Shown piece after piece: positions 55,381 through 64,000 of a stretch of DNA of 64,000 bases; the stretch's first letter is position 1, and each line of letters begins with the position of its first letter. The notes under the pieces are model-generated. The model ran no database searches. It saw only the letters and a list, made by a program, of their open reading frames with translations, and had not been told where the DNA came from. The translations under genes were made by a program, and so were the position numbers. The stretch spans positions 248,001 through 312,000 of the forward strand of contig OY804578.1 in NCBI GenBank assembly GCA_963680875.1, given 5' to 3'. This stretch comes from Bathymodiolus brooksi (lineage: Eukaryota; Mollusca; Bivalvia; Mytilida; Modiolidae).

Positions 55381-57058
55381 ACGTACATTTAAACCCTTGA
55401 CACAGTGGTTGGTGGTCAGTGTATGTGTATCACTACTTCTTTATCAATTCACGTACATTTAAACCTTGACACAGTGGTTGGTGGTCAGTGTATGTGTATC
55501 ACTACTTGTTTATCAATTCACGTACATCTAAACCCTTGACACAGTGGTTGGTGGTCAGTGTATGTGTATCACTACTTGTTTATCAATTCACGTACATCTA
55601 AACCCTTGACACAGTGGTTGGTGGTCAGTGTATGTGTATCACTACTTGTTTATCAATTCACGTACATCTAAAACCTTGACACAGTGGTTGGTGGTCAGTG
55701 TATGTGTATCACTACTTGTTTATCAATTCACGTACATTTAAACCTTTGACACAGTGGTTGGTGGTCAGTGTATGTGTAACACTACTTGTTTATCAATTCA
55801 CGTACATTTAAACCTTGACACAGTGGTTGGTGGTCAGTGTATGTGTATCACTACTTTTTTATCAATTCACGTACATTTAAAACCTTGACACAGTGGTTGG
55901 TGGGCAGTGTATGTGTATCACTACTTGTTTATCAATTCACGTACATGTAAACCCTTGACACAGTGGTTGGTGGTCAGTGTATGTGTATCACTACTTGTTT
56001 ATCAATTCACGTACATTTAAAACCTTGACACAGTGGTTGGAGGTCAGTGTATGTGTATTGCTACTTGTTTATCAATTCACGTACATCTAAAACCTTGACA
56101 CAGTGGTTGGTGGTCAGTGTATGTGTATCACTACTTGTTTATCAATTCACGTACATTTAAACCCTTGACACGGTGGTTGGTGGTCAGTGTATGTGTATCA
56201 CTACTTGTTTATCAATTCACGTACATTTAAACCCTTGACACAGTGGTTGGTGGGCAGTGTATGTGTATCACTACTTGTTTATCAATTCACGTACATTTAA
56301 ACCCTTGACACATTGGTTTTGTGGTCCGTGTATGTGTATCACTACTTGTTTATCTATTGACGTACATTTAAACCCTTGACACAGTGGTTGGTGGTCAGTG
56401 TATGCGTATCCCTACTTGTTTATCAATTCACGTACATTTAAACCCTTGACACAGTGGTTGGTGGTCAGTGTATGTGTATCACTACTTCTTTATCAATTCA
56501 CGTACATTTAAACCTTGACACAGTGGTTGGTGATCAGTGTATGTGTATCACTACTTCTTTATCAATTCACGTACATTTAAAACCTTGACACAGTGGTTGG
56601 TGGGCAGTGTATGCGTATCACTACTTGTTTATCAATTCACGTACATTTAAAACCTTGACACAGTGGTTGGTGGTCAGTGTATGTGTATCACTACTTCTTT
56701 ATCAATTCACGTCTATTTAAACCCTTGACACAGTGGTTGGTGGTCAGTGTATGTGTATCACTACTTGTTTATCAATTCACGTACATCTAAACCCTTGACA
56801 CAGTGGTTGGTGGTCAGTGTATGTGTATCACTACTTGTTTATCAATTCACGTACATCTAAACCCTTGACACAGTGGTTGGTGGTCAGTGTATGTGTATCA
56901 CTACTTGTTTATCAATTCACGTACATCTAAAACCTTGACACAGTGGTTGGTGGTCAGTGTATGTGTATCACTACTTGTTTATCAATTCACGTACATTTAA
57001 ACCTTTGACACAGTGGTTGGTGGTCAGTGTATGTGTATCACTACTTGTTTATCAATTC
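53703..57058 (+). repeat. 24-monomer tandem duplication (1,678 bp)
   Basis: The units are 53703-55380 and 55381-57058. The TATTGCTAC monomer (54381 and 56059), the GTAACACTAC monomer (54101 and 55779) and 71-mers (54618 and 56296) are each 1,678 bp apart (24 x 70 minus 2). Those first two changes are not present in the parent segment around 45-47 kb. They therefore arose in this lineage before the local duplication, which dates it as relatively recent. Confidence 0.88.
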
Positions 57059-60000
57059 ACGTACATTTAAACCTTGACACAGTGGTTGGTGGTCAGTGTA
57101 TGTGTATCACTACTTTTTTATCAATTCACGTACATTTAAAACCTTGACACAGTGGTTGGTGGGCAGTGTATGTGTATCACTACTTGTTTATCAATTCACG
57201 TACATCTAAACCCTTGACACAGTGGTTGGTGGTCAGTGTATGTGTATCACTACTTGTTTATCAATTCACGTACATCTAAAACCTTGACACAGTGGTTGGA
57301 GGTCAGTGTATGTGTATCGCTACTTGTTTATCAATTCACGTACATCTAAAACCTTGACACAGTGGTTGGTGGTCAGTGTATGTGTATCACTACTTCTTTA
57401 TCAATTCACGTACATTTAAACCCTTGACACGGTGGTTGGTGGTCAGTGTATGTGTATCACTACTTGTTTATCAATTCACGTACATTTAAACCCTTGACAC
57501 AGTGGTTGGTGGTCAGTGTATGTGTATCACTACTTCTTTATCAATTCACTTACATTTAAAACCTTGACACAGTGGTTGGTGGTCAGTGTATGTGTATCAC
57601 TACTTCTTTATCAATTCACGTACATCTAAACCCTTGACACAGTGGTTGGTGGTCAGTGTATGTGTATCACTACTTGTTTATCAATTCACGTACATTTAAA
57701 CCCTTGACACAGTGGTTGGTGGTCAGTGTATGTGTATCACTACTTCTTTATCAATTCACGTCTATTTAAACCCTTGACACAGTGGTTGGTGGTCAGTGTA
57801 TGTGTATCACTACTTGTTTATCAATTCACGTACATTTAAACCCTTGACACAGTGGTTGGTGGTCAGTGTATGTGTATCACTACTTCTTTATTAATTCACG
57901 TCTATTTAAACCCTTGACACAGTGGTTGGTGGTCAGTGTATGTGTATCACTACTTGTTTATCAATTTACGTACATCTAAAACCTTGACACAGTGGTTGGT
58001 GGTCAGTGTATGTGTATCACTACTTGTTTATCAATTCACGTACATTTAAACCCTTGACACGGTGGTTGGTGGTCAGTGTATGTGTATCACTACTTGTTTA
58101 TCAATTCACGTACATTTAAACCCTTGACACAGTGGTTGGTGGTCAGTGTATGTGTATCACTACTTGTTTATCAATTCACTTACATTTAAACCCTTGACAC
58201 AGTGGTTGGTGGTCAGTGTATGTGTATCACTACTTCTTTATCAATTCACGTCTATTTAAACCCTTGACACAGTGGTTGGTGGTCAGTGTATGTGTATCAC
58301 TACTTGTTTATCAATTCACGTACATTTAAACCCTTGACACAGTGGTTGGTGGTCAGTGTATGTGTATCACTACTTCTTTATTAATTCACGTCTATTTAAA
58401 ACCTTGACACAGTGGTTGCTGGTCAGTGTATGTGTATCACTACTTGTTTATCAATTCACGTACATCTAAAACCTTGACACAGTGGTTGGTGGTCAGTGTA
58501 TGTGTATCACTACTTGTTTATCAATTCACGTACATTTAAACCCTTGACACGGTGGTTGGTGGTCAGTGTATGTGTATCACTACTTGTTTATCAATTCACG
58601 TACATTTAAACCCTTGACACAGTGGTTGGTGGTCAGTGTATGTGTATCACTACTTGTTTATCAATTCACGTACATTTAAACCTTGACACAGTGGTTGGTG
58701 GTCAGTTTATGTGTATTACTACTTCTTTATCAATTCACGTACATTTAAAACCTTGACACAGTGGTTGGTGGGCAGTGTATGTGTATCGCTACTTGTTTAT
58801 CAATTCACGTACATCTAAAACCTTGACACAGTGGTTGGTGGTCAGTGTATGTGTATCACTACTTGTTTATCAATTCACGTACATTTAAACCCTTGACACG
58901 GTGGTTGGTGGTCAGTGTATGTGTATCACTACTTGTTTATCAATTCACGTACATTTAAACCCTTGACACAGTGGTTGGTGGTCAGTGTATGTGTATCACT
59001 ACTTCTTTATCAATTCACTTACATTTAAAACCTTGACACAGTGGTTGGTGGTCAGTGTATGTGTATCACTACTTCTTTATCAATTCACGTACATCTAAAC
59101 CCTTGACACAGTGGTTGGTGGTCAGTGTATGTGTATCACTACTTGTTTATCAATTCACGTACATTTAAACCCTTGACACAGTGGTTGGTGGTCAGTGTAT
59201 GTGTATCACTACTTCTTTATCAATTCACGTCTATTTAAACCCTTGACACAGTGGTTGGTGGTCAGTGTATGTGTATCACTACTTGTTTATCAATTCACGT
59301 ACATTTAAACCCTTGACACAGTGGTTGGTGGTCAGTGTATGTGTATCACTACTTCTTTATTAATTCACGTCTATTTAAACCCTTGACACAGTGGTTGGTG
59401 GTCAGTGTATGTGTATCACTACTTGTTTATCAATTTACGTACATCTAAAACCTTGACACAGTGGTTGGTGGTCAGTGTATGTGTATCACTACTTGTTTAT
59501 CAATTCACGTACATTTAAACCCTTGACACGGTGGTTGGTGGTCAGTGTATGTGTATCACTACTTGTTTATCAATTCACGTACATTTAAACCCTTGACACA
59601 GTGGTTGGTGGTCAGTGTATGTGTATCACTACTTGTTTATCAATTCACGTACATTTAAACCCTTGACACAGTGGTTGGTGGTCAGTGTATGTGTATCACT
59701 ACTTCTTTATCAATTCACGTCTATTTAAACCCTTGACACAGTGGTTGGTGGTCAGTGTATGTGTATCACTACTTGTTTATCAATTCACGTACATTTAAAC
59801 CCTTGACACAGTGGTTGGTGGTCAGTGTATGTGTATCACTACTTCTTTATTAATTCACGTCTATTTAAAACCTTGACACAGTGGTTGGTGGTCAGTGTAT
59901 GTGTATCACTACTTGTTTATCAATTCACGTACATCTAAAACCTTGACACAGTGGTTGGTGGTCAGTGTATGTGTATCACTACTTGTTTATCAATTCACGT

Positions 60001-61030
60001 ACATTTAAACCCTTGACACGGTGGTTGGTGGTCAGTGTATGTGTATCACTACTTGTTTATCAATTCACGTACATTTAAACCCTTGACACAGTGGTTGGTG
60101 GTCAGTGTATATGTATCACTACTTGTTTATCAATTCACGTACATTTAAACCTTGACACAGTGGTTGGTGGTCAGTTTATGTGTATTACTACTTCTTTATC
60201 AATTCACGTACATTTAAAACCTTGACACAGTGGTTGGTGGGCAGTGTATGTGTATCACTACTTGTTTATCAATTCACGTACATTTAAACCCTTGACACAT
60301 TGGTTTTGTGGTCCGTGTATGTGTATCACTACTTGTTTATCTATTGACGTACATTTAAACCCTTGACACAGTGGTTGGTGGTCAGTGTATGCGTATCCCT
60401 ACTTGTTTATCAATTCACGTACATTTAAACCCTTGACACAGTGGTTGGTGGTCAGTGTATGTGTATCACTACTTCTTTATCAATTCACGTACATTTAAAC
60501 TTTGACACAGTGGTTGGTGATCAGTGTATGTGTATCACTACTTCTTTATCAATTCACGTACATTTAAAACCTTGACACAGTGGTTGGTGGGCAGTGTATG
60601 CGTATCACTACTTGTTTATCAATTCACGTACATTTAAAACCTTGACACAGTGGTTGGTGGTCAGTGTATGTGTATCACTACTTCTTTATCAATTCACGTC
60701 TATTTAAACCCTTGACACAGTGGTTGGTGGTCAGTGTATGTGTATCACTACTTGTTTATCAATTCAAGTACATCTAAACCCTTGACACAGTGGTTGGTGG
60801 TCAGTGTATGTGTATCACTACTTGTTTATCAATTCACGTACATTTAAACCCTTGACACAGTGGTTGGTGGTCAGGGTATGTGTATCACTACTTCTTTATT
60901 AATTCACGTCTATTTAAACCCTTGACACAGTGGTTGGTGGTCAGTGTATGTGTATCACTACTTGTTTATCAATTCACGTACATCTAAAACCTTGACACAG
61001 TGGTTGGTGGTCAGTGTATGTGTATCACTA
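55381..61030 (+). repeat. Copy of 45.3-51.0 kb at offset 10,059
   Basis: 71-mers at 56296 and 60283 match 46237 and 50224. CAGTTTATGTGTATTAC at 58703 and 60172 matches 48644 and 50113. CAATTTACG near 57963 matches 47904. The match ends near 61,030, where the earlier copy enters the CAGGTACATC series. With the 8,381-bp offset to the left, this shows that about 43.4-51.0 kb was copied into 51.75-61.03 kb, with the 1,678-bp duplication as the only large insertion. Private changes include GGTTGCTGG near 58417 and CACTTACATT near 58179. Confidence 0.87.
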
Positions 61031-63060
61031 CTTGTTTATCAATTCACGTACATTTAAACCCTTGACACGGTGGTTGGTGGTCAGTGTATGTGTATCACTA
61101 CTTGTTTATCAATTCACGTACATTTAAACCCTTGACACAGTGGTTGGTGGTCAGTGTATGTGTATCACTACTTGTTTATCAATTCACGTACATTTAAACC
61201 CTTGACACAGTGGTTGGTGGTCAGTGTATGTGTATCACTACTTCTTTATTAATTCACGTCTATTTAAACCCTTGACACAGTGGTTGGTGGTCAGTGTATG
61301 TGTATCACTACTTGTTTATCAATTCACGTACATCTAAAACCTTGACACAGTGGTTGGTGGTCAGTGTATGTGTATCACTACTTGTTTATCAATTCACGTA
61401 CATTTAAACCCTTGACACGGTGGTTGGTGGTCAGTGTATGTGTATCACTATTTGTTTATCAATTCACGTACATTTAAACCCTTGACACAGTGGTTGGTGG
61501 TCAGTCTATGTGTATCACTACTTGTTTATCAATTCACGTACATTTAAACCCTTGACACAGTGGTTGGTGGTCAGTGTATGTGTATCACTACTTCTTTATT
61601 AATTCACGTCTATTTAAAACCTTGACACAGTGGTTGGTGGTCAGTGTATGTGTATCACTACTTGTTTATCAATTCACGTACATCTAAAACCTTGACACAG
61701 TGGTTGGTGGTCAGTGTATGTGTATCACTACTTGTTTATCAATTCACGTACATTTAAACCCTTGACACGGTGGTTGGTGGTCAGTGTATGTGTATCACTA
61801 CTTGTTTATCAATTCACGTACATTTAAACCCTTGACACAGTGGTTGGTGGTCAGTGTATATGTATCACTACTTGTTTATCAATTCACGTACATTTAAACC
61901 TTGACACAGTGGTTGGTGGTCAGTTTATGTGTATTACTACTTCTTTATCAATTCACGTACATTTAAAACCTTGACACAGTGGTTGGTGGGCAGTGTATGT
62001 GTATCACTACTTGTTTATCAATTCACGTACATTTAAACCCTTGACACATTGGTTTTGTGGTCCGTGTATGTGTATCACTACTTGTTTATCTATTGACGTA
62101 CATTTAAACCCTTGACACAGTGGTTGGTGGTCAGTGTATGCGTATCCCTACTTGTTTATCAATTCACGTACATTTAAACCCTTGACACAGTGGTTGGTGG
62201 TCAGTGTATGTGTATCACTACTTCTTTATCAATTCACGTACATTTAAACCTTGACACAGTGGTTGGTGATCAGTGTATGTGTATCACTACTTCTTTATCA
62301 ATTCACGTACATTTAAAACCTTGACACAGTGGTTGGTGGGCAGTGTATGCGTATCACTACTTGTTTATCAATTCACGTACATTTAAAACCTTGACACAGT
62401 GGTTGGTGGTCAGTGTATGTGTATCACTACTTCTTTATCAATTCACGTCTATTTAAACCCTTGACACAGTGGTTGGTGGTCAGTGTATGTGTATCACTAC
62501 TTGTTTATCAATTCAAGTACATCTAAACCCTTGACACAGTGGTTGGTGGTCAGTGTATGTGTATCACTACTTGTTTATCAATTCACGTACATTTAAACCC
62601 TTGACACAGTGGTTGGTGGTCAGGGTATGTGTATCACTACTTCTTTATTAATTCACGTCTATTTAAACCCTTGACACAGTGGTTGGTGGTCAGTGTATGT
62701 GTATCACTACTTGTTTATCAATTCACGTACATCTAAAACCTTGACACAGTGGTTGGTGGTCAGTGTATGTGTATCACTACTTGTTTATCAATTCACGTAC
62801 ATTTAAACCCTTGACACGGTGGTTGGTGGTCAGTGTATGTGTATCACTACTTGTTTATCAATTCACGTACATTTAAACCCTTGACACAGTGGTTGGTGGT
62901 CAGTGTATGTGTATCACTACTTGTTTATCAATTCACGTACATTTAAACCCTTGACACAGTGGTTGGTGGTCAGTGTATGTGTATCACTACTTCTTTATTA
63001 ATTCACGTCTATTTAAACCCTTGACACAGTGGTTGGTGGTCAGTGTATGTGTATCACTAC
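59780..63060 (+). repeat. 25-monomer tandem duplication (1,749 bp) near right edge
   Basis: CAGTTTATGTGTATTAC (60172 and 61921), 71-mers (60283 and 62032) and CAGGGTATG (60872 and 62621) are 1,749 bp apart. The match runs from about 59,780/61,530 to about 61,310/63,060. One difference is AAACTTTGAC near 60,500 against AAACCTTGAC near 62,240. Beyond it, CACTATTTG and CAGTCTATG (61451 and 61502) recur at 63620 and 63671, an offset of 2,169 bp. Six extra monomers were therefore added in between. Confidence 0.86.
60913..61612 (+). repeat. Two pentamer units (350 bp each)
   Basis: The units are 60913-61262 and 61263-61612. Monomer order is: ordinary; TCTAAAACC start; CACGGTGG type; ordinary; then CTTCTTTATTAATTCACGTC. 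The TTATTAATT monomer closes each unit, and the spacing is exactly 5 x 70. Confidence 0.85.
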
Positions 63061-64000
63061 TTGTTTATCAATTCACGTACATTTAAACCCTTGACACAGT
63101 GGTTGGTGGTCAGTGTATGTGTATCACTACTTGTTTATCAATTCACGTACATCTAAAACCTTGACACAGTGGTTGGTGGTCAGTGTATGTGTATCACTAC
63201 TTGTTTATCAATTCACGTACATTTAAACCCTTGACACGGTGGTTGGTGGTCAGTGTATGTGTATCACTACTTGTTTATCAATTCACGTACATTTAAACCC
63301 TTGACACAGTGGTTGGTGGTCAGTGTATGTGTATCACTACTTGTTTATCAATTCACGTACATTTAAACCCTTGACACAGTGGTTGGTGGTCAGTGTATGT
63401 GTATCACTACTTCTTTATTAATTCACGTCTATTTAAACCCTTGACACAGTGGTTGGTGGTCAGTGTATGTGTATCACTACTTGTTTATCAATTCACGTAC
63501 ATCTAAAACCTTGACACAGTGGTTGGTGGTCAGTGTATGTGTATCACTACTTGTTTATCAATTCACGTACATTTAAACCCTTGACACGGTGGTTGGTGGT
63601 CAGTGTATGTGTATCACTATTTGTTTATCAATTCACGTACATTTAAACCCTTGACACAGTGGTTGGTGGTCAGTCTATGTGTATCACTACTTGTTTATCA
63701 ATTCACGTACATTTAAACCCTTGACACAGTGGTTGGTGGTCAGTGTATGTGTATCACTACTTCTTTATTAATTCACGTCTATTTAAAACCTTGACACAGT
63801 GGTTGGTGGTCAGTGTATGTGTATCACTACTTGTTTATCAATTCACGTACATCTAAAACCTTGACACAGTGGTTGGTGGTCAGTGTATGTGTATCACTAC
63901 TTGTTTATCAATTCACGTACATTTAAACCCTTGACACGGTGGTTGGTGGTCAGTGTATGTGTATCACTACTTGTTTATCAATTCACGTACATTTAAACCC
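62662..64000 (+). repeat. Pentamer array at the right edge (350 bp, one 420-bp unit)
   Basis: The same five-monomer order as at 60913 runs 62662-63011, a six-monomer unit 63012-63431 (one extra ordinary monomer), 63432-63781, and an incomplete unit to the window end. These are the shortest and most regular higher-order units in the window, so local amplification is probably recent. They may continue past 64,000. Confidence 0.85.

Larger units (their letters stand above)
1..64000 (+). repeat. 70-bp tandem satellite array filling the window
   Basis: Head-to-tail monomers of about 70 bp run from the first to the last base. Monomer 281-350 matches the consensus. Landmarks by monomer position are TTTAAA at 1-6, TTGACACAGTGG at 10-21, GGTTGGTGGTC at 20-30, AGTG(N9)CACT at 31-47 and TTCACGTACA at 61-70. 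Common two-state sites are position 2 (T/C), position 7 (A/C) and position 52 (G/C). I count 915 complete monomers; the last full one ends at 63991. Most are exactly 70 bp. Exceptions are many 69-mers (one base lost in the A/C run at 4-9), fifteen 71-mers, four 56-mers, two 77-mers and one 88-mer. All copies are in one orientation, and no unique or transposon sequence interrupts them. This form is typical of eukaryotic heterochromatic satellite. I do not recognise the family, so centromeric function is inference only. Confidence 0.98.

Noticed and set aside
1..64000. Possible CRISPR array because of regular short repeats
   Set aside because: The repeated unit is the full 70 bp with no unique spacers, and there are no cas genes.
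1..64000. Bacterial-type promoter in each monomer: TTGACA, 17 bases, then TGTATG
   Set aside because: The -35 match is perfect, but the second hexamer fits TATAAT at only three of six positions. A 64-kb gene-free satellite is eukaryotic in character. It is a chance match multiplied by repetition.
1..64000. AAACCCT, equal to the plant-type telomere unit, in many monomers
   Set aside because: It occurs once per 70 bp, never in tandem, and alternates with AAAACCT. It is not a telomere or interstitial telomere tract.
1..64000. CENP-B box
   Set aside because: I looked for the TTCG...A..CGGG pattern on both strands of the consensus and main variants and found no match. Centromere identity is not supported by this motif.
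1..64000. Trypanosome-type 70-bp repeats next to antigen genes
   Set aside because: Only the length agrees. The TAA/TGA-rich tract typical of those repeats is missing, and there are no flanking genes.
1..64000. Genes on the minus strand
   Set aside because: The reverse complement of the monomer contains several TGA, TAA and TAG triplets, so no frame stays open for long.

Overview
The whole 64 kb window is one uninterrupted tandem satellite. Its monomer is about 70 bp and every copy I read lies in the same orientation. I count 915 complete monomers plus 9 bases of the next. Indel bookkeeping agrees with this count: 915 x 70 minus a net 59 bp puts the last monomer start at 63992. There is no unique sequence, gene, RNA gene, transposon or inversion, and neither edge of the array is reached. 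The consensus monomer (for example 281-350) is about 39% GC and T-rich on this strand (26 T, 17 A). It has one CpG, at monomer positions 65-66. This looks like eukaryotic constitutive heterochromatin (centromeric, pericentromeric or subtelomeric) from a long-read assembly. I do not recognise the satellite family and cannot name the organism.

The interest is in the higher-order structure. Rare marker monomers recur at fixed distances and show nested duplications of almost whole numbers of monomers. Left zone (1 to about 13 kb): a 5,326-bp block is followed by a second copy, and both contain a 22-23-monomer unit (1,538-1,609 bp). About 14.5-20 kb: 18-mer (1,260 bp) and 12-mer (839 bp) duplications. 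About 20-36 kb: a zone of 25-26-mers (1,749 and 1,818 bp), a 15-mer (1,049 bp), a 10-mer (700 bp) and a nearly perfect 3,009-bp tandem duplication (30,110-36,127).

About 36.3-64 kb: a different zone, defined by a 56-bp truncated monomer (4 copies) and a strongly altered 71-bp monomer (15 copies). It holds 2,994-, 1,678-, 1,469- and 1,749-bp tandem duplications, a dispersed duplication of about 7.6 kb (43.4-51.0 kb into 51.75-61.0 kb), and a young pentamer (350 bp) at the right edge. A monomer variant containing GGTGGTTGGTGG, a possible two-tier G-quadruplex, occurs only in this right zone.

Nothing here encodes a protein. Because 70 is 1 modulo 3, the two stops in each monomer close every forward frame quickly. 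The few open stretches of 60-67 codons arise where a substitution removes a stop or an indel changes the frame. The array appears to evolve by in-register unequal exchange or amplification plus short slippage events. Assembly error in such sequence cannot be excluded from the sequence alone.
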